The notes beneath the pieces are model-generated. The model worked only from the letters and a program-made list of their open reading frames with translations, made no database searches and had not been told where the DNA came from. DNA of 64,000 bases from Mycetocola spongiae. Lineage in GTDB: Bacteria; Actinomycetota; Actinomycetes; Actinomycetales; Microbacteriaceae. This document shows positions 8,270-15,522 of the stretch, piece by piece (positions within the stretch are counted from its first letter, which is position 1; the number at the start of each line of letters is the position of its first letter). The DNA lies in assembly GCF_020424085.1 (NCBI RefSeq), contig NZ_CP080203.1, forward strand, positions 248,001 to 312,000, in the 5' to 3' direction. Both the position numbers and the translations under genes were made by a program.

Positions 8270-9315
8270 TTATTCTTATACTCCCGAAGTAGCAGCCAGA
8301 TCAGGTATACGCCACCGATCGACACGGTAACAAGGCCCACCGGGACGCCGATTTGCTGGGCAAATATATCGGCGCCGGTGAGAAGAAGTGCGCCCACGGC
8401 CGCCGACGGCAGCAATTCTACCCCGGAGGACCGGGTCAGTCGCCGGGCAATCTGCGGGGCGGCGAGGGCGATAAAGGAGATGGGGCCGGCCGCGGCCGTG
8501 ACCATCGCGGTCAGGGCCACCCCCACCAGCGTGGCCGTGAGCCGGGTGCGCTCGACCCGGCTGCCCAGTGCCTGGGCCGCGTCGTCTCCCAGTTCCAGCT
8601 GTCCCACGCCGCCACCCAGGCCAAAGGCCAGCGGGGCGAGCACCAGGAAGGCGATAAACATGGGCCAGAACTGGGTGAAGCCCAGGGCGTTCAGCGAGCC
8701 GGCGCCCCAGGAGGCCACCACCATCGCCTCCTTGACGTCCACGATCAGCATCAGATAGGAGTTCACCGAGCCGAGCAGTGCGCCGATCCCGATGCCGATG
8801 ATGATCAGGCGGAAGCCCTGCACCCCGCCGCGATAGGCGAGCAGATAAACCACGAGGGCCGTGACTGCGCCGCCGATCAGCGAGCCCGCGGCGATTGCCG
8901 TATAGGAGCCCGAGCCGATCACCAGCATGACCACAAGTGCCCCGCTATAGGAGCCCGCGGAGAACCCGATCACATCGGGGCTTCCCAGCGGGTTGCGGGT
9001 CAGGGACTGGAACATCGCGCCACTCATGGCCAGCGCGGCGCCGCAGACCACCGCAAAGAGTAGCCGCGGCAGTCGCCACTCGACCACAAGCATGTTGATC
9101 TTGGCGCTCTCGGCGTTACCCAGCAGCGCACCCAGTACCTGTCCCGGGGTGAGCTGATAGCTGCCCAGGCCCAGGCCAATCACGCCGATAATAAACGTCA
9201 GGGCGAGCAGGATCAGGACCACCACGAGGCTGCGCCGATCCATGCGCCAGGAGAGCCTGAGCCGTTCGGGTCGCAGCGCGATCGTGGGGCGGCCAAAATC
9301 TAGTTTTTCGCTCAT
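8266..9315 (-). CDS. FecCD-family siderophore permease subunit 2
   Basis: 349 aa, the usual length for a FecCD permease with about ten membrane helices. Family motifs include RLPRLL (near residue 84), MSGAMFQSLTRNPLGSPDVIG and GPISFIALAAPQIARRL. It overlaps its neighbours by 4 bp on both sides, so it is co-translated with the other permease and the ATPase. It forms the membrane channel as a heterodimer with the 9312-10349 product. Confidence 0.95.
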   Translation of the reverse strand: MSEKLDFGRPTIALRPERLRLSWRMDRRSLVVVLILLALTFIIGVIGLGLGSYQLTPGQVLGALLGNAESAKINMLVVEWRLPRLLFAVVCGAALAMSGAMFQSLTRNPLGSPDVIGFSAGSYSGALVVMLVIGSGSYTAIAAGSLIGGAVTALVVYLLAYRGGVQGFRLIIIGIGIGALLGSVNSYLMLIVDVKEAMVVASWGAGSLNALGFTQFWPMFIAFLVLAPLAFGLGGGVGQLELGDDAAQALGSRVERTRLTATLVGVALTAMVTAAAGPISFIALAAPQIARRLTRSSGVELLPSAAVGALLLTGADIFAQQIGVPVGLVTVSIGGVYLIWLLLREYKNK

Positions 9316-10349
9316 AGTCCACTCGCCGTCTTTCGGCGGGCCAGTGCGATCAGCACCGGCGCACCCACGAGGGCGGTCACCAGGCCGACCCGCAGTTCGC
9401 CCGTGGGCAGCAGGACGCGGCCCAGGATATCGGATATCAGCAGGAGCAGCGCGGCCACCACCATGGAATAGGGGATCACCCAGCGCTGATCGGGGCCGGT
9501 GAACCAGCGCACCGCATGCGGCACCATTAGGCCCACAAACGCGATCGGACCCGCGATGGCGGTGGCCGCACCGGCCAGCAGCGTGACCGAGATGATCACC
9601 AGCACCCGGGTGGAGCCGATCTTCACGCCGAGCGAGCGGCCGAGGTCGTCTCCCAGCGCGAGCGCATTCAGCGGGCGGGCCACCGCGAGGGCGATGATCA
9701 GGCCCACCACGATAAACGGTGCGATCTGCGCCACGACCTCCATCGAGCGGCCGCTGAGCGAGCCCACGCCCCAGAAGCGCATACCGTCAAAGAGCTGGGG
9801 GTTTTTGAGGGCGATGGCCGAACCCACGCCGCCGAGCACGGCGCTCAGCGCCACGCCCGCGAGCGTGAGCTTCGCGGGGGTGGCCTTATCGGGGCCCGTG
9901 GAGCCGATGATATAAACGATCACGGTCACGGCGGCCGCGCCGATCATCGCAAACCAGACATACTGCGAGGCGCTGCTCAGGCCAAAAAACCCGATTGCGA
10001 GGGTCACGGCAAAGCCGGCGCCGGCGTTGACCCCGAGGATTCCGGGATCGGCCAGGGGGTTGCGGGTGAAGGCCTGGATGAGTGCGCCACAAACGCCCAG
10101 CGCGGGGCCCACGATCAGGCCCACCACCGTGCGCGGGACCCGCAGCTCCCAGACGATGATGTGCTCGGTGGAGCCATCAAACGCGAAGATCGCGTTCATA
10201 ATCGTGCCGGGGGACATATCCCGGGCCCCGATGAAGACGCTCAGCAGGCTGACCACCGCGAGCAGGGCCAGCGCGAGGATAAACCCGGCGCTGCGCAGCC
10301 ATACGGAGCGGGCCAGTCCCGCCGCGGGGGTGGAGGTTGCGGCGGTCAT
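9312..10349 (-). CDS. FecCD-family siderophore permease subunit 1
   Basis: 345 aa. FecCD motifs are present: ELRVPRTVVGLIVG, GALIQAFTRNPLADPGILG and GPIAFVGLMVPHAVRW. This is the first gene of the three-gene permease-permease-ATPase operon. The region upstream contains an IdeR/DtxR-like box (10474-10492) and, further upstream, the end of a substrate-binding protein gene and a strong hairpin. The operon can therefore be transcribed from its own iron-regulated promoter as well as by read-through. Confidence 0.95.
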   Translation of the reverse strand: MTAATSTPAAGLARSVWLRSAGFILALALLAVVSLLSVFIGARDMSPGTIMNAIFAFDGSTEHIIVWELRVPRTVVGLIVGPALGVCGALIQAFTRNPLADPGILGVNAGAGFAVTLAIGFFGLSSASQYVWFAMIGAAAVTVIVYIIGSTGPDKATPAKLTLAGVALSAVLGGVGSAIALKNPQLFDGMRFWGVGSLSGRSMEVVAQIAPFIVVGLIIALAVARPLNALALGDDLGRSLGVKIGSTRVLVIISVTLLAGAATAIAGPIAFVGLMVPHAVRWFTGPDQRWVIPYSMVVAALLLLISDILGRVLLPTGELRVGLVTALVGAPVLIALARRKTASGL

Positions 10350-10473
10350 GCGGGCCTCAGCGCTCCCGGAATGGGGGAGAGCGGCGGGGGGAGGGGGGCT
10401 AAACGGGACATCGGGCCGGAGGGGGTTCTTTCTCGAGAACGAAGGGGGAGTGACGGTTGCCCCCGCGTCGGTG

Positions 10474-10492
10474 CGAGGTAAGGCTAACCATA
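10474..10492 (-). promoter_or_regulatory. DtxR/IdeR-like iron box (permease operon)
   Basis: The plus strand reads CGAGGTAAGGCTAACCATA, agreeing with the DtxR/IdeR consensus TTAGGTTAGSCTAACCTAA at 14 of 19 positions by hand alignment. It lies 125 bp upstream of the permease gene start at 10349. Repression by an iron-bound DtxR-family protein is inferred. Confidence 0.7.
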
Positions 10493-10507
10493 ATTTAGCG
10501 CGGATCG

Positions 10508-10546
10508 GGGGATCACGTTCCGACTTTTTGTCGGGACGTGATCCCC
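10508..10546 (-). terminator. strong hairpin between binding-protein gene and permease operon
   Basis: A 17-bp stem with one G-T pair (10508-10524 and 10530-10546) and a 5-nt T loop begins 14 bp after the stop of the binding-protein gene. There is no T tract behind it on the minus strand, so it may be a tract-less actinobacterial terminator or an mRNA 3' end stabiliser. Confidence 0.6.
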
Positions 10547-10559
10547 GGGTGGGGGTGTC

Positions 10560-11633
10560 CTAGCGGTTGATCATGTCCGCGAGCGCGGGCACAAACGTGT
10601 CCAGCGACCACGGGATCGACAGCGCCGAGGGGGCGGAGGTGGCCATAACCAGCGACTTATCGCTCAGGAAGAGGGCGTGGTTCTCGGCCACCGGACGCCA
10701 GCGCGCCATGAGTGCATTGCCGAGGGTGGCCTGCTCCTCGGCGGTCTCGGAGCCCCAGAAAATGAAGAGATCGGCATCAAGGCGGTCCAGGTCCTCGAGG
10801 CTCACGGCCTGGGAGAAGCCGCCATCGGGGGTGGTATTCTCGGCCACGCCGGGGGCCAGGGTCAGCCCCAGCTGCTCCACGATCTGGATGCGCGGATCGC
10901 TCGGGGCGTAGACGCCCAGATCGGAGTCTCCCTCGCTCAGCGAGGTGCCATAAACAAATGTCTTGCCCGCAAACTCGGGGTGGGCCGAACCCTGGATCTC
11001 CATCTGGGTATTGGTGGTGGAGACCAGGGCCTCGGCGGTGGACGTGCGGCCCAGGGCCTGGCCCACCGTGAGGGTCAGCCGATCCCACTCGCTGGCCCAC
11101 GCGGTCTTATCAAAGGCCACGGTGGGGGCGATGGTGCTCAGGCGCTCATAATCGGTCTCGGTCAGCCCCGAGTGCGGCGCGAGGATCACATCGGGGTCCA
11201 GGGCGAGCATCTGCTCAAAATCGATCTCGCCATTGGAGCCGTTATTCAGCTTCTCGGGCAGCGTGCCGCCGAGCTCCTCCACGCGGTCGGCAAACCAGGG
11301 CAGATAGCCGTCCTCATCGCCGCCCCAGATATATTCGGGGACCCCCACGGGGGTGACCCCGAGTGCGGCCACGGCGTCCTGGGCGCTCCAGCCGATCGTG
11401 ACCACGCGCTTGGGTTCCTCGGTGATCGTGGTCTCGCCATAGACGTGCTTAATCGTGGTGGGGAACGCGCCCTCATCGGCCTGGCCGATCACGCCCGTGG
11501 CCTGGGAGCCAAGCGGCTCCTCCTTCTCGGGGCTTCCGGCGCAACCGGTGACGATGAGGGTGGCGGCGGCGACGGTGGCGAGGGTGCTCGCGAGGCGGCG
11601 GCGGCGCGAGCGGGTGGGGGAGTGCAGGGGCAT
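10560..11633 (-). CDS. iron-siderophore substrate-binding lipoprotein (first copy)
   Basis: 357 aa. The N-terminus has an arginine-rich n-region, a hydrophobic stretch and the lipobox VTGC with lipid-acceptor Cys31, so it is an exported lipoprotein. The mature part is a type III (FepB/FhuD-like, PeriPDF) binding protein, with the family segment PKRVVTIGWSAQDAVAALGVTPVGVP near the mature N-terminus. It delivers ferric siderophore to the FecCD/FepC complex encoded downstream. It is preceded by the best iron box in the window (11680-11698). A second, related binding protein follows at 11858; shared motifs such as TIGWS, YLPWF and ALSIPWSLD/VLSIPWSLD suggest duplication and divergence. Confidence 0.93.
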   Translation of the reverse strand: MPLHSPTRSRRRRLASTLATVAAATLIVTGCAGSPEKEEPLGSQATGVIGQADEGAFPTTIKHVYGETTITEEPKRVVTIGWSAQDAVAALGVTPVGVPEYIWGGDEDGYLPWFADRVEELGGTLPEKLNNGSNGEIDFEQMLALDPDVILAPHSGLTETDYERLSTIAPTVAFDKTAWASEWDRLTLTVGQALGRTSTAEALVSTTNTQMEIQGSAHPEFAGKTFVYGTSLSEGDSDLGVYAPSDPRIQIVEQLGLTLAPGVAENTTPDGGFSQAVSLEDLDRLDADLFIFWGSETAEEQATLGNALMARWRPVAENHALFLSDKSLVMATSAPSALSIPWSLDTFVPALADMINR

Positions 11634-11679
11634 GTGGTGCGGGTGCTTTCTCTCGGTGGCCGGATGCGGCCGCTCGTGC

Positions 11680-11698
11680 TTAGGTAAGGCTTACCTGG
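11680..11698 (-). promoter_or_regulatory. DtxR/IdeR-like iron box (binding protein 1)
   Basis: TTAGGTAAGGCTTACCTGG on the plus strand matches the DtxR/IdeR consensus at 15 of 19 positions and contains a perfect 7+1+7 palindrome (11682-11696). It is 47-65 bp upstream of the start at 11633, a normal place for a repressor site. Confidence 0.75.
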
Positions 11699-11822
11699 TT
11701 AAGTCTAGGTTGTTCTACCGTGTTTCACGAATTATCGGGGAAAGTTTTCGTGAATGAGGCTACCCGCGGTCGCATGATTCGCCGCGCGGATGGCCGGATT
11801 TGCCGTGTTTTCCGGCGCATAA

Positions 11823-11852
11823 CGCCCGCCCGATCCGGGGATCGGGCGGGCG
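11823..11852 (-). terminator. GC hairpin terminator after binding protein 2
   Basis: Twelve-bp stem CGCCCGCCCGAT / ATCGGGCGGGCG with a 6-nt loop, 6 bp past the stop at 11858. There is no long T tract, so probably a tract-less terminator. Confidence 0.65.
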
Positions 11853-11857
11853 GGCGG

Positions 11858-12886
11858 CTAGCGGGAGACGGTCTCCGAAAGCATCGGCACAAACTTATCC
11901 AGCGACCACGGGATCGAGAGCACCGTGGGGGCCGAGGTGGCCCAGACCAGATCGCTATCGGTGAAGATCAGCGCGTGGTTATTCTCCACGGGCGACCACT
12001 GCTGCATCATCGGGTTCTCAAGCGTGAGGGTCTTGCCCTCGTCATCGCCCCAGGCGATCAGGACGTCGGTCTCGAGCTGGTCGAGGTTTTCGAGGCTATA
12101 GTTCCAGGCGGCCTTCTCGCCCTGCTCGTCCATGCGCTTAATCTCGGGGGCGCTGACCATGCCCAGCTGCTCCACGATCTGCACGCGCGGATCGCTGCCC
12201 CCGTAGAGGCCCATGGTGCTTTCGCCCTCGGAGAGGGTCAGGCTATAAACAAAGGTTTTTCCGGCAAACTCGGGGTGTGCGGCCGCCTGCGCGGCGATGC
12301 TGGCATCGGTATCGGTGATCAGCTTCTCGGCGCGATCGCTGCGGCCCAGGGCGGTGCCCACCGTGCGGGTGAGCTCCTTCCAATCGGAGGTCCAGGCGGT
12401 CTCGGGGAAGGCCACCGTATCGGCGATCTTGCTCAGGCGCTCATAGTCCTTCTCTGTGATGCCCGAATACGGGGCGAGGATCAGGTCGGGGTTGAGCTCC
12501 AGGAGCTTTTCGAAGTCGATCTCGGAGGAGTCGAGGGTCACGGGCTGTTCGCCGCCAAGCTCGGTGATTTTCTCCTCAAACCAGGGCAGATAGCCTTCCT
12601 TATCGTCGCCCCAACCAAATTTGGGGATCGCCACGGGAACCACGCCCAGCGCGGCCACCACATCGTGGGTGGACCAGCCGATCGTGACGATGCGCTGCGG
12701 CTCCGCCTCGATGACCGTTTCGCCATAGGCGTGTTCCAGGGTGGCGGGGAAGGCCCCGCCGGCCGCGGCGGAGGATCCACCCTCGGCGGGGGCGGTGGTG
12801 GAGGAGCAGCCCGCGAGCAGGAGGGCCGAGGCGAGCGTGAGTGCCAGTGCTGTGGCAATGCGGGGGCGGAACGGGGTGCGGGTCAT
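11858..12886 (-). CDS. iron-siderophore substrate-binding lipoprotein (second copy)
   Basis: 342 aa with a signal peptide ending in lipobox LAGC (Cys27). The mature protein is again a FepB-like type III binding protein (PQRIVTIGWSTHDVVAALGVVPVAIP). It resembles the 10560-11633 product through its whole length but differs in many surface and pocket regions, so ligand preference may differ. It is a separate transcription unit, with its own iron box upstream and a hairpin behind. No permease is encoded with it; it presumably shares the FecCD/FepC complex at 7436-10349. Confidence 0.93.
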   Translation of the reverse strand: MTRTPFRPRIATALALTLASALLLAGCSSTTAPAEGGSSAAAGGAFPATLEHAYGETVIEAEPQRIVTIGWSTHDVVAALGVVPVAIPKFGWGDDKEGYLPWFEEKITELGGEQPVTLDSSEIDFEKLLELNPDLILAPYSGITEKDYERLSKIADTVAFPETAWTSDWKELTRTVGTALGRSDRAEKLITDTDASIAAQAAAHPEFAGKTFVYSLTLSEGESTMGLYGGSDPRVQIVEQLGMVSAPEIKRMDEQGEKAAWNYSLENLDQLETDVLIAWGDDEGKTLTLENPMMQQWSPVENNHALIFTDSDLVWATSAPTVLSIPWSLDKFVPMLSETVSR

Positions 12887-12930
12887 GGCGGGTATCGGGG
12901 TGCTTTCAGTCCGGGGGAGCGGGGGCCATA

Positions 12931-12949
12931 AAAGGGTAGGCTTACCTCA
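12931..12949 (-). promoter_or_regulatory. DtxR/IdeR-like iron box (binding protein 2)
   Basis: AAAGGGTAGGCTTACCTCA on the plus strand matches the DtxR/IdeR consensus at 14 of 19 positions. It is 45-63 bp upstream of the binding-protein start at 12886, almost the same spacing as at 11680. Confidence 0.7.
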
Positions 12950-13011
12950 CTTGGCCACGTCGGGGCCGAATCTCAGACTAGGAGTTTTTGGGCGCGCATG
13001 GCAGACGAGTC

Positions 13012-13818
13012 TTATCGCGGATCGGACAGAACCGGGGTCATTGCGGGCCGCCCGTCCCGAAAATAGCCGCCCGGGCTGTGTCCCGTGACCCGGCGGAAGG
13101 CAGCCCCAAACGCGCTCACGGTGTGATAACCGACGCGGCGACCCACCAGGCCCACGGGTTCGCCGAGCGAGAGCAGCGCGATGGCCGCGCGCACCCGCAC
13201 CAGCAGCCGCCACTGGGAGAAGGTCATATTGATGTCCTCGGAAAAGGCGCGCGCGAGCGTGCGCACCGAGAGATTGAGCTCCAGCGCCCACTCGTCGAGC
13301 GAGCGGTCATCCGCGGGATTGGCGAGGATCGCCGTGCTCAGGGGCAGGATGCGCGGATCGCTGGGCCGCGGCACCGCGAGGTTGGGGATGCCCACCGCGT
13401 GGATCAGGTCGATGCCCACGCGCTGCGCACGCAGGCGCTTTTCCGGCTCCATGCCGGTGGCCGCGAGGTGCAGGAGTAGCTCGTGCAGGGCGCGGCTCAC
13501 GCCGATGGTCACCGGCTCGGGCCAGGTGATCTCGCAGCCCTCCGGCGCAAAATACGTGCAGCAGTACTGGGACTGGGTGGAGGCCAATACCTCGTGGCGC
13601 TGGCCCGCGGGGATCCACAGGCCCAGCCCCGGGGGCAGCACCCAGTGGCGGTCGGCGGTATGCACGTTAATGGATCCGCGGTCGGACCAGATCAGCATGT
13701 GTTCGGCGTGGGTATGCGGTGCCCAGCGCTCCCCGGGGGTGCCCAGATGGGTATTGGTGGTGAGGAGAAAATTATCGGGGACGCGGCGCTCTGCCGCGTG
13801 TCCGGAATGCGATAGCAA
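13012..13818 (-). CDS. AraC-family regulator of the siderophore locus
   Basis: 268 aa from a TTG at 13818 that has GGAGG four bases upstream. An ATG at 13863 would add 15 residues but lacks a ribosome site and would put coding sequence across the intergenic operator region. The N-terminal half is a cupin-like sensor (HTHAEHMLIWSDRGSINV and following beta strands). The C-terminal 100 residues carry two helix-turn-helix units (SVRTLARAFSEDINMTFSQW, VGYHTVSAFGAAFRRVTGHSP). AraC proteins beside siderophore uptake systems (YbtA, RipA, PchR types) sense iron-siderophore or iron starvation. It is divergent from the ABC pair at 13867 and probably regulates it. Confidence 0.88.
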   Translation of the reverse strand: MLSHSGHAAERRVPDNFLLTTNTHLGTPGERWAPHTHAEHMLIWSDRGSINVHTADRHWVLPPGLGLWIPAGQRHEVLASTQSQYCCTYFAPEGCEITWPEPVTIGVSRALHELLLHLAATGMEPEKRLRAQRVGIDLIHAVGIPNLAVPRPSDPRILPLSTAILANPADDRSLDEWALELNLSVRTLARAFSEDINMTFSQWRLLVRVRAAIALLSLGEPVGLVGRRVGYHTVSAFGAAFRRVTGHSPGGYFRDGRPAMTPVLSDPR

Positions 13819-13844
13819 TTGACCTCCGAATTGGTAGAAGCAAG

Positions 13845-13860
13845 ACCAGCCTACCCTTAC
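13845..13860 (-). promoter_or_regulatory. possible degenerate iron box between AraC gene and ABC pair
   Basis: On the minus strand this region reads TAAGGGTAGGCTGG. Its left half AAGGGTAGGCT is identical to the left half of the box at 12931, but the right half is not conserved. It sits in the shared upstream region of the divergent AraC and ABC genes. Weak, suggestive only. Confidence 0.3.
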
Positions 13861-13866
13861 CATCGA

Positions 13867-15522
13867 ATGGTGTTACCTACCCCGAGTGCCCCTCCCCAGC
13901 CCGCCGATACGCCGTGGACGGGAAAAAGAATCCTCCGCACGGCACTGATTTCCGAGGGTCGAGGGCAAAAACTCTCCGGGGCCTCGCTCGGGTTTATCCT
14001 GCATCAGGCCACCGAGGCGCTGGTGCCCGTGGTGGTGGGGGTGGTGATCGATCGCGCGATCGGCGGATCGGATCTGCCGCAGCTGCTGCTGTGGCTCGGG
14101 ATCCTCGGGCTGAACTTCCTGGTGCTCTCGCTGTCCTGGCAGTGGGCGGCACGCATGATGGTGGATGTTTATGGCTATGGTGCCCATGATCTGCGCTCGG
14201 CCTCGGTGCTGCGAGTGCTGCATCCGCGCGGGGTGCGCGGCCGCCGCGGCTCGGGTGACCTACTCTCGGTGACCGCCTCGGATACGGCCCGGGTCTCCGG
14301 GGTGTCCTGGTCGATTACCGAGCAGATCGGCACGCTCTCCGCGATTGCGGTGTCGACCGTCTCGCTGCTGATCATCTCGCTCCCGCTGGGGCTCGGCGTG
14401 ATCGCCGCAACCCTCATTGTCCTGGGGGTAATGCACGTGGTCTCGCGCCCGCTGGAACGCCGCGGCTATGAGGAGCAGGCGGCCGCCGCGAGTGCCGGGG
14501 CGATGGCCGCCGATCTGATGGAGGGGCTACGTGTGCTCTCCGGGATGGGGGCCGAGGCCGAGGCCGCACGCCGCTATCGGCTGCGCAGCCGGGGTTCGGC
14601 CGCCGCCGCGGTGCGCGCGGCCCGCTCGCTCGCGGCCTATGAGGCCCTGAGCACGGCGCTCTCGGCGGTATTTCTTGCGGCTACCGCGCTGGCGGCGGGG
14701 GCGATGGCGCTCTCCGGTCAGATCACCGTGGGGCAGCTTGTGGCCGTGGTGGGGCTTGCCCAGTTCCTGCAGGGTTCACTCGCGCATGTGGGAACCTTCG
14801 GGGCGAACTGGGCGCATAAGCGCGCCTCGGTCTCCCGGGTGCGCGAGCTGCTGGCGGCGGAGTTCCACCTCGCCGAGGATGCCGCGCGGCCCGCCGCGGG
14901 GGAGCCGGAGCCGGTCTCGCGCCTGGAGTTTGGGGGAGTGGACGGGGACCTGCTGGTGGAGATTTTGCCGGGCGAGCTGGTGGGGGTGCGGGTGGCCGAG
15001 GCGCGTGATGCCCGCGCGCTCTCGGATCGCTGCGGCCTGCGCGCCGACCCCGCGGAGGGTGCCCTCCGCGTGAACGGCGTGCCCGCCGATGCGCTCGGGA
15101 TCCGCGCGCTGCGGGAGCGAATCTTTGCTCCCCCGCATGCCGCATCCGTCTTCAGTGGGACGCTGCACGATAACCTCAGTGACGCGCTCCTGGATGAGCG
15201 CAGCCTACGGGCCGCGGCGCTGGATGATGTGATCGACGGGCTGGGTGGCAGCGCCCGGGGTGAGGTGGGCGAGCGTGGGTCCCGGCTCTCCGGCGGCCAG
15301 CGCCAGCGCGTGATCCTGGGCCGCGCCCTGCACCGCCCGCACCCGCTCCTGGTCCTGGATGAGCCCACCACCTCGCTGGATGCGGTCACCGAAACCACAA
15401 TCGCGCGGAGGCTCCGGGAGCATCCCGCGACCCTGATCGTGATCACCACGAGCCCGGTTCTGCTGGCCGCCTGCCACCGTGTTATCGATGCTACAAGTTT
15501 TCGGATGGATGCCTCCGCATGA
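13867..15522 (+). CDS. exporter-fold ABC half-transporter with degenerate Walker A
   Basis: 551 aa from ATG 13867 (the frame is open back to 13819). The N-terminal ~320 residues form a six-helix ABC exporter-type membrane domain, followed by a nucleotide-binding domain. The place of Walker A (about 372-382, VGVRVAEARDA) lacks every consensus residue including the Lys. In contrast the signature LSGGQRQR (474-481) and Walker B LLVLDEPTTSLD (494-505) are intact. The next gene overlaps by 4 bp and has the opposite defect, so the two form an asymmetric heterodimer. Position beside siderophore uptake genes and an AraC regulator recalls YbtP/YbtQ and IrtA/IrtB, which import ferric siderophores despite the exporter fold; export of a siderophore is the alternative. 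Confidence 0.88.
   Translation: MVLPTPSAPPQPADTPWTGKRILRTALISEGRGQKLSGASLGFILHQATEALVPVVVGVVIDRAIGGSDLPQLLLWLGILGLNFLVLSLSWQWAARMMVDVYGYGAHDLRSASVLRVLHPRGVRGRRGSGDLLSVTASDTARVSGVSWSITEQIGTLSAIAVSTVSLLIISLPLGLGVIAATLIVLGVMHVVSRPLERRGYEEQAAAASAGAMAADLMEGLRVLSGMGAEAEAARRYRLRSRGSAAAAVRAARSLAAYEALSTALSAVFLAATALAAGAMALSGQITVGQLVAVVGLAQFLQGSLAHVGTFGANWAHKRASVSRVRELLAAEFHLAEDAARPAAGEPEPVSRLEFGGVDGDLLVEILPGELVGVRVAEARDARALSDRCGLRADPAEGALRVNGVPADALGIRALRERIFAPPHAASVFSGTLHDNLSDALLDERSLRAAALDDVIDGLGGSARGEVGERGSRLSGGQRQRVILGRALHRPHPLLVLDEPTTSLDAVTETTIARRLREHPATLIVITTSPVLLAACHRVIDATSFRMDASA

Noticed and set aside
15204-15522. ABC subunit at 13867 as a pseudogene because of the missing Walker A
   Set aside because: The reading frame is full length with intact signature and Walker B, and the partner subunit has the complementary defect, so it looks selected rather than decayed.
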